Part shown: positions 48,617 to 58,483 of the stretch, piece by piece
Position numbering within the stretch: the stretch's first letter is position 1
Layout: every line of letters starts with the position of its first letter
Source: Gp6-AA40 sp963772955
GTDB lineage: Bacteria; Acidobacteriota; Vicinamibacteria; Vicinamibacterales; UBA2999
DNA length: 64,000 bases
Assembly: GCA_963772955.1 (NCBI GenBank)
Contig: CAVYZF010000023.1
Coordinates: 124,001 to 188,000, forward strand
Direction: 5' to 3'
The notes under the pieces: model-generated
Database searches by the model: none
Told to the model about the DNA's origin: nothing
What the model saw: the letters and a program-made list of their open reading frames with translations, nothing else
Translations under genes and position numbers: made by a program

Positions 48617-49933
48617 TCACGGCGAACTGGGTACGGCTGTTCCCGGCTCGGAGCCGTCATCCGGGAACGCGCCCGATGCAACTGCCAGCGTTTCTTCCAT
48701 GCGCACAGCCGATACTGCGCCAGACACAAACGTCAGCGCAGCGATGAGCCACATAGCGGTCGTTAGTCCAAACGCGTCGGCCGTCACGCCGGCGAGGAGC
48801 GCGCCGATCGCATACCCGAGATCACGCCAGAGGCGATAGACGCCGACTGCCGACGCGCGCCACGAGGGATGGGCGAGATCGCCTATCGCGGCGAGCAACG
48901 TGGGATACACCATCGCCGTGCCAATCCCGAGCATGACGGCACCGATGACGAACACTGCAAACGCATGCGCCATCGTCACGACGCCGATTCCAACCGCCTG
49001 TATCCACATTCCCCAAACGATGAGCGGTTTGCGGCCTGCATAGTCAGACACTGCGCCGGTGACCAATTGGACTAGGCCCCAGGTCGCGGGATAGATCGCC
49101 GCAAGCATTCCGACTTGCCAGAGGTTCAGTCCCGCCGCGACGAACACCAACGGGAAAAGACCCCACGCCATCCCGTCGTTCAGGTTGTTGACGAGCCCCG
49201 CCTGGCTGACGCTCGACAGGGTCGGATTGAGCAGCGTGGTCCGCCAGAAGACCTCGCGAGGCGTGGGCATGCCAGTAGGCGGAAGTGTCCCGACGAGGGC
49301 GGATTCGTGCGACACGTGATGGCGCGTCTCATGAACGAGCAGTGCAGAGATCGCAAGTCCCACGGCGACGAACGCCACACCGAGATAGAACGGCTGCGGG
49401 CGAACACCGTAGCGTGCAGCAATCCATCCCGTCGCGAGCGCGCTGGCGGCCACCGCCACATATCCGGCGAACTCGTTCAACCCCATAGCCAATCCGCGCT
49501 GGGTCGGACCGACGAGATCGATCTTCATGATGACGGTCGTCGACCAGGTCAGACCTTGGCTGATGCCAAGCAGGAGATTCGCGAACAGGATCCAATTCCA
49601 GCTCGGCGCCCACATCAGGAGAAACGGCACGGGTGTAGCGACGAGCCACCCGGCGACCAGCACATGCTTGCGACCGAGACGGTCGGACAGACGACCGGCG
49701 CTGTAGTTGGTGAACGCCTTCGCCACGCCGAACACCACGATGAAGGACAGCACGGCGGTGCGAGCGACGAGTTGGAACTCTTGTTCGGCGATCGTTGGCA
49801 GAATGCTGCGCTCCAAGCCGACCATAGCGCCGACGAACGCATTCACGACGACGAGCAGCGCGAACTGCCCGAGGTTTTCGCGAAGCCCCAGGCGCACCGT
49901 GCGAGCCACCGGCGACGATGGGAACGGACTCAT
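48617..49933 (-). CDS. MFS transporter
   Basis: A 438-aa major facilitator with 12 predicted helices. The signature after helix 2, GRLSDRLGRKHVLVAGW (DRxGRK motif A), and the half-repeat VSDYAGRKPLIVWG are present. VGPTQRGLAMGLNEFAGYVAVAA is motif-C-like. It overlaps the upstream ArsR-rhodanese gene by 4 bp, so the regulator and transporter are coupled. Given the rhodanese domains on both sides, export of a sulfur compound such as sulfite or thiosulfate is a reasonable guess, but MFS substrates cannot be read from sequence. Confidence 0.9.
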   Translation of the reverse strand: MSPFPSSPVARTVRLGLRENLGQFALLVVVNAFVGAMVGLERSILPTIAEQEFQLVARTAVLSFIVVFGVAKAFTNYSAGRLSDRLGRKHVLVAGWLVATPVPFLLMWAPSWNWILFANLLLGISQGLTWSTTVIMKIDLVGPTQRGLAMGLNEFAGYVAVAASALATGWIAARYGVRPQPFYLGVAFVAVGLAISALLVHETRHHVSHESALVGTLPPTGMPTPREVFWRTTLLNPTLSSVSQAGLVNNLNDGMAWGLFPLVFVAAGLNLWQVGMLAAIYPATWGLVQLVTGAVSDYAGRKPLIVWGMWIQAVGIGVVTMAHAFAVFVIGAVMLGIGTAMVYPTLLAAIGDLAHPSWRASAVGVYRLWRDLGYAIGALLAGVTADAFGLTTAMWLIAALTFVSGAVSAVRMEETLAVASGAFPDDGSEPGTAVPSSP

Positions 49934-50631
49934 GGTCGTCCGGCACTGTGGCGGTCATGGCCCGTCTCAACGCGCCATCCCTGCGCGCGCCATTCGGGTA
50001 CGCCATGTTCCATGCGGTGCGCGCGGAAGCCCTTCCGGCGCAGAAGATCGACCGCATCGAGTGCCATTACGCAGTACGGGCCACGGCAATACGCCACGAT
50101 ATCTTGGCGCTTCCGCAACGTGCGCAGGCGGGTCCCGAGCTCCGCGAGTGGGACGGAAATCGCGCCAGGAATGTGGCCGGCCACGTACTCCTCGCGCGGG
50201 CGGACGTCAACGAGCGTCACCTCCTTAGCGCGAACCCGCCGCACGAGTTCGTCATTGCCGACCGGCTCCAGCGCGCCGCGGTCCTCCAAGTACTGACGCG
50301 TCACGTGCTTGAGCTCGGTCAAGCGCGACTCTGCTAAGCCGCGCAAGTGGAGAAAGAACTCACCCACCTGCGCGTCGGCCAGTCGGTATGTCACGTACAA
50401 CCCCGATTTCTGCGCCTCGACGAGTCGCGCACGTCGAAGCACCTGCAAGTGGTGGGATGTAGTAGCGACACTCTGTCCGGACTGCTCGGCGAGGGCCTCA
50501 ACGGTCCGTGGCCCTTGCGAGAGGAGGTCGAGCAATTCGAGACGGCTCGGACTGGCGGTGGCTTGACCTATCCGGGCGGTCTGTTCGTAAATCGCAGTCT
50601 TCAGAGACGCGGGGCGCTTGCTCAAGGCCAT
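49930..50631 (-). CDS. ArsR-family regulator fused to a rhodanese domain
   Basis: A 233-aa fusion. The ArsR winged helix (~15-95) shows ASPSRLELLDLLSQGPRTVEALA and SVATTSHHLQVLRRARLV. The rhodanese domain (~120-220) has VDVRPREEYVAGHIPGAISVP and the active loop YCRGPYC, whose Cys can carry a persulfide. The ArsR part contains no cysteine at all, so classical metal or thiol sensing there is excluded; both cysteines of the protein are in the rhodanese loop. A persulfide-responsive switch is therefore likely (inference). ATG 50629-50631 is preferred over TTG 50637. An inverted repeat just upstream is a candidate operator. Confidence 0.9.
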   Translation of the reverse strand: MALSKRPASLKTAIYEQTARIGQATASPSRLELLDLLSQGPRTVEALAEQSGQSVATTSHHLQVLRRARLVEAQKSGLYVTYRLADAQVGEFFLHLRGLAESRLTELKHVTRQYLEDRGALEPVGNDELVRRVRAKEVTLVDVRPREEYVAGHIPGAISVPLAELGTRLRTLRKRQDIVAYCRGPYCVMALDAVDLLRRKGFRAHRMEHGVPEWRAQGWRVETGHDRHSAGRP

Positions 50632-50639
50632 AATCAAGT

Positions 50640-50659
50640 AATCAAACGTATATTTGAAT
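50640..50659. promoter_or_regulatory. Candidate ArsR-rhodanese operator
   Basis: TCAAA-N6-TTTGA (50642-50657) inside AATCAAACGTATATTTGAAT lies 9 to 28 bases before the regulator's ATG. It is the only AT-rich patch in the region. ArsR repressors typically bind 12-2-12 type AT-rich inverted repeats overlapping their own promoters. Confidence 0.55.
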
Positions 50660-51007
50660 AGACTGTCACTTCGTCAGGCTGTCGTCAAGTCATCGCTCGT
50701 GCATGACCATTTCGACCCACCCAGCGGAATGTCACTGCGCGTCGCTCGGAAAGAGACACATCACCGTCCCAACGACAACCACGCCTGACATGCCCAGGCT
50801 GAAGAGTCGATTCAAGGCAACCTGGGAGTCGGGTGACTACGGTGTGTTTGCGAGATATCTGGAGAAAGGCGCGCCCTGCGGCGCGGGCCAATTGGCCATT
50901 CCGGCCGCACAAGGGCATTCAGGTCAGGGGGCTGAGGGAAAAAGGTACTCGTCTTGCGCGTATTACGGTAGCGGGGCCGTCGGGTCTAGATGCCCCCAAC
51001 CACGACC
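50660..51007. other. Intergenic, 348 bp, divergent promoters
   Basis: Holds the promoters of the leftward sulfur operon and the rightward kinase. No convincing gene. Visible structures are CGCGCC-CTGC-GGCGCG and, directly after it, the perfect 12-bp palindrome GGCCAATTGGCC (50886-50897), about 110 bases upstream of the kinase start. Confidence 0.45.
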
Positions 51008-54000
51008 ATGACACCAGAACGCTGGGAACGCGTAAAGACTCTGTACGACACGGCGATGGGTCGTCCGCCTAGCGAACGCGGGGCATTTCTTGCGGATGCG
51101 TGTCGCGCTGACGATGAACTCCGGGCGGAGGTCCAGCGCCTGCTCGATCAGCCGCTTGACACAGCCGGATTCGTGGGTCTCGTGGGCGGATCCGTATTCG
51201 ATCATGTTCAAACGCTGAACCCCGCTGACAAGCCGCTGACCGGCCGGCGGTTGGGCACGTTCGAAGTGAAGTCTCTCCTCGGCCGAGGCGGTATGGGAGA
51301 GGTCTATCGGGCGCACGATACCAGGCTGGGGCGCGACGTCGCCATCAAGGTCTTGCCCGGTGCGTTCACCTCCGACTCCGGGCGGCTAGCGAACTTCGAG
51401 CGCGAGGCACGCGTGGTGGCTTCGCTGAATCACCCCCACATTGCCGCCATACACGGCATCGAAGAGAGCGAAGGCGTTCGGGGACTGATCCTGGAGCTGG
51501 TAGAGGGTGAGACGCTCGCTCAGAAGATCGCCCACGCGTCGGAATCGTCCAGGCGCGGTCTCCGACTGCAGGAATCTCTCAACTACGCGCGTCAGATGGC
51601 CGACGCGCTCGAGGCGGCGCACGAGAAAGGGATCACCCATCGCGACCTCAAGCCTAGCAACGTGAAGATCACTCCGGAAGGTGTCGTCAAGCTACTCGAC
51701 TTCGGCATCGCGAAGGTCGTGAGCGGAGACGGCCCGGGGCTCGACCTTACACACGCGCACACCGCGACTGCAGGCGGAACCGGAGCAGGGCTCGTCATCG
51801 GCACGGCCGGCTACATGAGTCCCGAGCAAGCACGCGGAAAGACAGTGGACAAGCGCAGTGACGTCTGGGCATTCGGTTGCGTGCTGTACGAAATGCTGTC
51901 GGGGAAGATGGCCTTCCAAGGCGACACGGTCTCAGACACCATCGCTGCGATCTTGGACCGGGAGCCCGACTGGGCGTTGCTCCCTGCCGATACGCCAAGG
52001 TCAGTTCGGCAGCTGATTCGACGCTGCCTCGAGAAAGATCCGCGACAGCGTCTCCGCGATATCGGGGATGCTCGTATCGAGCTCGAAAACCTGATTCGCA
52101 GCCCCGACGATGAGATCACTCCCGAAGTTGCCGCCGCGCAAACGAACACGTGGCGACGGAGAACGAGATTCGCGGGAGTGGCAGCTGCGCTTCTCGCTAT
52201 CACTTCCGTCGGCCTGATCGCATATGGCCTCACGCGCCCAGCGGCGACGCCAGGTGACAGTCGCGTCTCGCGTTTTACCGTAGACCTGCCAAAGGAGCCG
52301 TGGATGGTGGGCATCGTGCCCACGTTCAATTCGAACATTGCACTATCTCCCGATGGCAAACTGCTCGCGCTCACGCCGCTTCCGGGTCCGGTCTACATCC
52401 GGCGACTGGATGGTCTCCAGAACGAGCCGCTGGAAGTGACGAAGACTCCGAATTTCCGGGGTGCCCCCCTTTTCTCTCCCGACGGGTCGTCCATCTCGTT
52501 CATCGAAGGCAACGGCATCATCTCGAAGCACCGACCCGTTCTGAAAGCGGCATTGTCGGGTGGTGCGGCGGTCACCCTTACGGAGTACGACAATTTCCAC
52601 GGTGGCGATTGGGCCTCTGATGGGTGGATCTATTGGACGGCGAGCTATCCCGGCGGGATCGTACGAATGCGCGACTCCGGTGGGCCGAGCGAGCCCGTCA
52701 CTGAGCTCGACATCAAAAACGGCGAGCGCAGTCATCGCTTTGCGCGTCTGCTTCCCGGCGGCGATGCGCTGATCTATACCGTTGCCTTCGAGGGCATCGA
52801 CAGCTACGACGATGCGCGCATCGATCTCTGGGACTTCAAAACAAAACAGAAGAAAACGCTCATCACCGGCGGAACCTCCGCGATGTACTCGCCGTCAGGG
52901 CACATCGTGTACGCGCGCGCCGGAAAGCTCTTCGCCGTTCCGTTTGACGTGTCGCGACGCGAGATCACTGGCTCACCGTTCGAAGTTGTCGACAAGGTGA
53001 TGATGAGCCGAAACACGGGAGCGGCGCATTTCTCACTGTCGGCTCGCGGCGACCTGGCCTACGCGCCGGGTGGGACAGAGGGTGCCGAGCGAACGCTCGT
53101 CTGGGTGGACCGCTCTGGCAAAGCAGAGCCCTTACCGCTGAAGCCAGCCTCTTACTTGTATCCGCGGCTCTCACCCGATGGCGGTTCGATGGCCGTAGAA
53201 ATCGAGGGTCCGAATCACGACTTCTACTTCTACGACTTCGCGCGAACCGTCCTCAGCAAAGTCACCACAGATGGAATGAGCCACAACCCCGTCTGGAGCC
53301 CAGATGGGAAGAGATTGGCCTACCGATCGTGGCAGGCGGGCGGCATGACGATGTGGGCGATGAACGCGGATCGAAGCGCAGCCCCTGAGCGGCTCGATCC
53401 AAAGGGCACGCGGCAGAGCCCTGTCTCGTTTTCTCCTGATGGAAAGTTCCTGACCTTTGATCAGAAGGACGGGGAGACTGACGATGACGCGTGGATTCTG
53501 CCAATTGGAGGAGCGGGCGAATCGCGGCCCATCGCGCGAACGAAGTCTGGCGAAGGTGGTGCGAAGTTCTCGCCGGATGGTCGCTGGGTGGCGTACTCAT
53601 CGACCGAGTCGGGCAAACCGGAGATTTACGTGCAACCCTTCCCAGGACTCGGCCCGAAGATCCAGATTTCGAATGCTGGCGGTACCGATCCGGTCTGGCG
53701 TCGTATGGGTGGAGAGTTGTACTACCGCGCCGGCAAGAAAGTCATGATGGTCGCGATCGACACCGGGGGGACGGGGTTGCGCGCCACCGCCCCCAAGATG
53801 CTCTTCGAGGGCCCGTATTATGAGGGCACGGGCGCATCGTGTGAAATGGGCGGGCCGTCTTCGGCAAACTATGACGTCACTCCGGACGGACAGCGCTTCC
53901 TAATGGTGCGCGATCCCACCGACGCGATTGCCGGCATGCAGGTCGTGGTGGTGCTCAACTGGGCCGAGGAACTGAAGGCCAAAGAACGAGCGCGCGCTCA

Positions 54001-54022
54001 GCAAGTGTCCCGCGCGAACTAG
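51008..54022 (+). CDS. Ser/Thr protein kinase with C-terminal TolB-like propeller
   Basis: A 1004-aa membrane kinase. The start MTPERW is the usual family N-terminus; an ATG six codons upstream is possible. The N-terminal ~75 residues form a helical extension. The kinase domain (~82-355) shows the glycine loop LLGRGGMGEVYRA, Lys114 in VAIKVLPG, catalytic HRDLKPSN, DFG in LLDFGIAK, and activation segment ending GYMSPEQARG. One membrane helix follows at ~390-412 (GVAAALLAITSVGLIAYGL). The remaining ~580 residues are PD40/WD40-like propeller repeats outside the membrane (LSPDGKLLALTP, FSPDGSSISFIE, WSPDGKRLAYRS). It is convergent with an ECF sigma factor 31 bp away, a possible phosphorylation target. 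Confidence 0.93.
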   Translation: MTPERWERVKTLYDTAMGRPPSERGAFLADACRADDELRAEVQRLLDQPLDTAGFVGLVGGSVFDHVQTLNPADKPLTGRRLGTFEVKSLLGRGGMGEVYRAHDTRLGRDVAIKVLPGAFTSDSGRLANFEREARVVASLNHPHIAAIHGIEESEGVRGLILELVEGETLAQKIAHASESSRRGLRLQESLNYARQMADALEAAHEKGITHRDLKPSNVKITPEGVVKLLDFGIAKVVSGDGPGLDLTHAHTATAGGTGAGLVIGTAGYMSPEQARGKTVDKRSDVWAFGCVLYEMLSGKMAFQGDTVSDTIAAILDREPDWALLPADTPRSVRQLIRRCLEKDPRQRLRDIGDARIELENLIRSPDDEITPEVAAAQTNTWRRRTRFAGVAAALLAITSVGLIAYGLTRPAATPGDSRVSRFTVDLPKEPWMVGIVPTFNSNIALSPDGKLLALTPLPGPVYIRRLDGLQNEPLEVTKTPNFRGAPLFSPDGSSISFIEGNGIISKHRPVLKAALSGGAAVTLTEYDNFHGGDWASDGWIYWTASYPGGIVRMRDSGGPSEPVTELDIKNGERSHRFARLLPGGDALIYTVAFEGIDSYDDARIDLWDFKTKQKKTLITGGTSAMYSPSGHIVYARAGKLFAVPFDVSRREITGSPFEVVDKVMMSRNTGAAHFSLSARGDLAYAPGGTEGAERTLVWVDRSGKAEPLPLKPASYLYPRLSPDGGSMAVEIEGPNHDFYFYDFARTVLSKVTTDGMSHNPVWSPDGKRLAYRSWQAGGMTMWAMNADRSAAPERLDPKGTRQSPVSFSPDGKFLTFDQKDGETDDDAWILPIGGAGESRPIARTKSGEGGAKFSPDGRWVAYSSTESGKPEIYVQPFPGLGPKIQISNAGGTDPVWRRMGGELYYRAGKKVMMVAIDTGGTGLRATAPKMLFEGPYYEGTGASCEMGGPSSANYDVTPDGQRFLMVRDPTDAIAGMQVVVVLNWAEELKAKERARAQQVSRAN

Positions 54023-54053
54023 TCGATTGTTTGATTAGTCGGCGGGTACGGCC

Positions 54054-54638
54054 TCAGCCGGCCTTCGCCGACAAGTCTGCGCGGAGCCACGCCTTTGCGA
54101 TCGTCCATTCGCGCACGACGGTCGCTTCCGAGATCCCGACGACTGCGGCGGCTTCCTCGATCGTGAGTCCTCCGAAGTAGCGGAGTTCCACGATCCGCTC
54201 CTGCTGCGGGTCGAACTTCGCGAGACGCTCCAGCGATTCGTGCAGCGCCAGCACGTCCACATTGTTGGGGCCGTCACTGGCCGCTTCATCCCCCGCCAGG
54301 GTCACGTGTTCAACGTCGCCGCCGCGCTTGTCGGCACGTCTCGCCCTCGCATGATCGACGAGAATCCGTCGCATCATGCTGGCGGCGACGCCGAAGAAGT
54401 GTGCCCGGTTGCGCCACTGGACACGCCGCTGATCGACCAGCCGCACGTATGCCTCGTGGACGAGCGCCGTCGGTTGCAGCGAATGGCCCGCCGGCTCGCG
54501 CCCCATGTAGCCCGCCGCCACCCGGCGCAGGTCATCGTAGACGAGCGGGACCAGACGATGCAGCGCGTCCTGCCGACCATCGCTCCACGCAACGAGCAGT
54601 TGCGTAATCTCCGACTGCTCGCGATCGGTGTCACCCAT
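54054..54638 (-). CDS. ECF RNA polymerase sigma factor, TIGR02999 type
   Basis: A 194-aa group IV sigma factor. Region 2 (~15-100) has LVPLVYDDLRRVAAGYMGRE, LVHEAYVRLVD and FFGVAASMMRRILVDHARARR. Region 4 (~130-190) has LERLAKFDPQQERIVELRYFGGLTIEEAAAVVGIS with the DNA-contacting helix. The DHARARRADKRGG segment is typical of the TIGR02999 group of Acidobacteria and Planctomycetes, which generally lacks a membrane anti-sigma factor. None is seen here either. The convergent Ser/Thr kinase is a candidate controller by analogy with phosphorylation-activated ECF factors of other phyla. A TonB receptor is divergent from it across 100 bp and may be a target. Confidence 0.92.
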   Translation of the reverse strand: MGDTDREQSEITQLLVAWSDGRQDALHRLVPLVYDDLRRVAAGYMGREPAGHSLQPTALVHEAYVRLVDQRRVQWRNRAHFFGVAASMMRRILVDHARARRADKRGGDVEHVTLAGDEAASDGPNNVDVLALHESLERLAKFDPQQERIVELRYFGGLTIEEAAAVVGISEATVVREWTIAKAWLRADLSAKAG

Positions 54639-54739
54639 TCGCGCCCAGCATAGGCGAGTTTCGAGAGCGTCTCAAGGTTCGCCCTGCACCGTGAGGTGAT
54701 TTCCTCTGAAATCCCGCGTTACGTGGTGAGGGATCACGT

Positions 54740-57509
54740 ATGACTACGCGGTCATCAAGGCTTCTTCTCTTCGCATTCGGTTGTGCACTCTTGCCAAGTA
54801 TGGCTGGGGGTCAAGGGCTCACGGGCACGCTGATTGGCACGGTGAGGGACGAACAGGGCGGTGTGTTGCCTGGTGCGAGCGTCACCATCAGCTCACGCGA
54901 TCGGGCCGGGGCACCGAACACCCATCCAACGAACGAGAAGGGACAGTTGCGATTCCAGGCGCTTCTTCCGGGCCTCTACACCATCGAGGTCTCGATGCCA
55001 GGGTTCGCGAACCATCGGGAAGAAAGCGTGAGCCTCGGCGCGGGCGCCACGATCGAAAGAAATGTCGTCCTGATGCTCGCTGGTCTCACGGAGGCAATCG
55101 AAGTCGAAGGGGGGTCGCAAATCGAGGCCCGCGGGAGCGGGTTCGAAACTCGCTTTGGCGCCGACTACATCAAGAGCATTCCCGGGCGACGATACAGCAT
55201 GTTCGATTTCGTCAAAGCTGCCCCGGGGATTTCACCCACCTCGCCTAGCGGCGCCAGCAACAGCGTGTCTGCCTTCGGATCGGGCGTCAATGAGAACGCG
55301 TTCCTCCTGGACGGCACGAACTTCACCTGTCCGTGTAGCGGAGGCGCCGTTGCCGAACCAGGCGTGGACGTCATTCAGGAAGTGCAGGTTCAATCGGTCG
55401 GGGCGTCAGCCGAGTTCGGCAACGTCCAGGGCGCGGTCATCAACGTCGTCACTCGACAGGGCGGCAACCTGTTCCAGTCCGACGCTTCGTACTACGGCCA
55501 GTCGTCCGCCCTCACCGCACAACCGATTGAGCTGTCATGCGTCGGGTGCAGCCAGCCAACGAGTGGCTACGCTCGATCCCGGTATCGCGACTTTACGACG
55601 AACACCGGCGGCCCCATCGTGCGAAACCGAGTCTGGTTCTTTGCGGGATATCAGTATCTTCGCGATTACGACAGTCAGCCCGGCACTGATCCGATGTTTC
55701 CCAGGACTGTACGAGCAGAACAAAGTACTGGGAAACGTGACGTGGCAGATCACGCCTGCCCTGCGACTGCAGTCCAGCGCTCACACTGAATTCTGGGTCA
55801 ACCCGGAAAGACCGACGCTCGTGACCCCGTTTCAGGCGACGCTACGGTTCAGCGCGACGGTACCGACAAGTACGTTCGCGCACATCACGCATACCCCCTC
55901 GAGCAACACGCTATGGGATGCACGCTTAGGTCGGTTTGTCAGCGCGCAGAAGAACGATCCCAACGTGGGCAACGTGACTACTGCGAGCAGATTCGATCGC
56001 CTCACCGGCGTCACCAGCGGTAGTGCCCCCGGCTTCGGCGATTTCAACCTCGCTCGAACGACAGCGAAGGCGACAGTCACGCACTATCGACCGTCGTTTT
56101 GGGGTGCCGACCACGAATGGAAGGCCGGCGGTCAGGCCGAGCAGGGGCAGCATGATGCGCTCAATGCGATTCCGACTGGTGTGCGCTACATCGATAGTGG
56201 TGGACAACCGTTTCAGGCCGTCTCTCGGGAGCCGGCGACACCAGGAGGCCGGTTCTTTACTGCCGGCGCTTTTGCAAGCGACGCAATGACGGTCAGCGAG
56301 CGGCTCACCGTGAATGCCGGGATTCGGTTCGACCACACTCGTGCGATCAGCCCGGATGTTGCGGCACGCGACGTCTCTGGTAACGAGACCGGCGCAATCG
56401 TTCAGGGTCTCGGCACCCTCTACACGTGGAACGTGTGGTCGCCTCGACTGGGGTTGACCGCGAAACTCACTGCGGACGGACGAACCATGCTGCGGGCGAG
56501 CTATGGCAGATTTCACCAGGGCGTCTTGACCGGTGAGCTCGCGCCGATTCATCCAGGCCAGACGCCAGTCACGACGATGGCATTTGACGCTGTGACCAAT
56601 GGATATACACGGCTCGTATCCATCGTCGACAGCAAAGTCAATCTGCAGCTCGATCCCGCGACACAGACGCCGCGCACCGATGAGTACTCAATTGGGATCG
56701 ATCGCGAGGTTGGCCGGAAGGTCTCCGTCGCGGTCGCGTATGTGCAAAAAAACGGCAGCGATTTCATCGGATGGATCGACACGGGCGGCGTGTACCGCGA
56801 GGAGACGAGGACACTGCCAGACGGACAAGTTCTGCCGGTATTTGTGCTGACCAATGGCACTGCCAGCCGACGTTTCGTGCTGACCAATCCCGACGGATAC
56901 TCGCTGACGTACAACGGGATCGTCACCGCGGTCGAGAAACGCCTGTCCGACGGCTGGCAGGTGTTCGCGTCGTACACCTGGTCGAGGACCTCCGGCCTGC
57001 AACCTTCCAGTGGAGGCGCGGCCGCTGACCCCCAGGCGAGCAGCACGTTCGGTGCGGGGACATTCGGACGCGACCCAAACAGCCTGACGAATGCGCGAGG
57101 AAGGTTGCCGAACGATCGCCCTCACATGCTTCGAGCCGCGGGCTCCTGGGATGTGCTGAGAACCGGGTTCGTTCTGGCCGGCAGCGCGCAATATCTCAGC
57201 GGCAAACCATGGGCCGCGAGCACCCAGATGTCCCTCCCTCAAGGTGATCAACGTATCCTCCTCGAGTCTCGAGGCACGCGGCGGCTTTCCTCGCAAGCGC
57301 TGATCGATTTGCGCTTGTCAAGGAGCGTTCCGTGCGGAAGTGTCGGACGTCTCGAACTGCTCTTGGATGTGCTCAACGTTCTCAATCGTTCTCACGAAGA
57401 GGGTCTGGCCACTGACAATTTGTTCAGTCCGAACTTCGCCGTAGGCACGGTCTTCGTTGATCCAAGGCGCGTGATGCTTGGCGCGAGGTTGAACCTCGGC
57501 CGCTTCTGA
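54740..57509 (+). CDS. TonB-dependent receptor, single +1 frameshift
   Basis: About 920 aa when one extra base is ignored. From ATG 54740: signal peptide (LLLFAFGCALLPSMAGGQ), carboxypeptidase-regulatory domain (GTVRDEQGGVLPGASVTI, ~30-110) and plug (~130-240) with FLLDGTNFTCPC. The barrel opens in this frame. At about 55706 the meaningful frame shifts by one: DPMFPR must be joined to LYEQNKVLGNVT, consistent with an inserted A in CCCAGGACTG. The second part runs cleanly to 57509, ending in the aromatic LNLGRF. Shorter than the two other receptors in the window. If the shift is real, only a plug-containing fragment would be made. An exported TolB-like protein follows. Confidence 0.85.
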
Positions 57510-57586
57510 GGGCTGTGATCTGTCGATGAGGTGATTCCTGCTCGATTTGCGCGTTCTGTGATGAAGGCATTGTCACAGGAGGCACC

Positions 57587-58481
57587 GTGACTCATCTCGT
57601 TCGTCTTACCATCGTCATGCTCTTCGTAGTCGCGCGGTAACGCGGCGTTGCTCGTCGCCCAGGGTCGGGGAGTACCCGGCGACATCGTGTTCAACAGCGC
57701 CCGCGACGGCAATAACGAGATTTACAGAATGACGTGGGACGGCGGCGCGCCGATGCGGCTGACGAACGATCCAGCGTCTGACCTTGAGCCAGCGATGTCG
57801 CCGAACGGCCGCGACGTGATCTTCTCGTCGGGCCGCCCTGGAAACAACGACATCTTCGTGATCGGTATCGCGGGTGGCACGGCCATCAACCTGACGAACA
57901 ACCCTGCGAACGATGGTTGGCCTCGATGGTCTCCTAATGGCCGTCAGATCGTGTTCCACAGCAACCGCGACGGCAACTTCGAGATCTATGTCATGAACGC
58001 GGACGGAACGCGCCCCACGCGAGTGACCGATTCCACGGCGGTCGACCAGTACCCCGACTGGTCTCCTGATGGGCGGAAGATCGTGTTTAGACATGACACC
58101 GATATCTACACGCTCGACCTGGCGAATGGTGAGGCGACTAGGCTGACCACCATCGGGCCGCTCAACCAGATGGCAACGTGGTCCCCGAATGGTCGACAAC
58201 TCGCATTCATGAGCACGCGTGACGGCTACCCGTCGGTCTTCCTGATGAATGCCGACGGGAGCCGGCAGACGAACCTCACACCGAAGGCGCCTGGTGACGC
58301 CGATAGCGACTGGGTGAGTCGGGCGCCGTCATGGTCGAGGAACGGCCAGCAGATCTTCTTCATGTCTTCTCGACCGACCACGGGACTGGACACGGAGATC
58401 TTCGCAATGCTCCCCAACGGCACTGAAGTGCGGAGGCTTACTCGCAGCTTGGGTGTCGATGGGAATCCGCGCGGAAGGTGA
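57587..58481 (+). CDS. Exported TolB-like PD40 propeller protein, frameshift in the signal peptide
   Basis: AGGAGG five bases before GTG 57587 marks the true start, giving a signal peptide HLVRLTIVMLFVVAR. An extra base near 57638 then creates TAA; without it the frame continues NAALLVAQG and joins the intact 277-codon body, which is also open from TTG 57648. The body is made of five or six PD40 blades: SARDGNNEIYRM, WSPNGRQIVFHSNRDG, WSPDGRKIVFRHD, WSPNGRQLAFMSTRDG, SWSRNGQQIFFMSSRP. TolB-like propellers act in the periplasm, often beside TonB systems. It directly follows a TonB receptor (77 bp) and is convergent with a kinase that has the same blades. Confidence 0.82.
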
Positions 58482-58483
58482 GC

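Noticed and set aside
50703..51011. 102-aa frame in the kinase promoter region
   Set aside because: No family resemblance, poor composition, and it runs into the kinase start out of frame.
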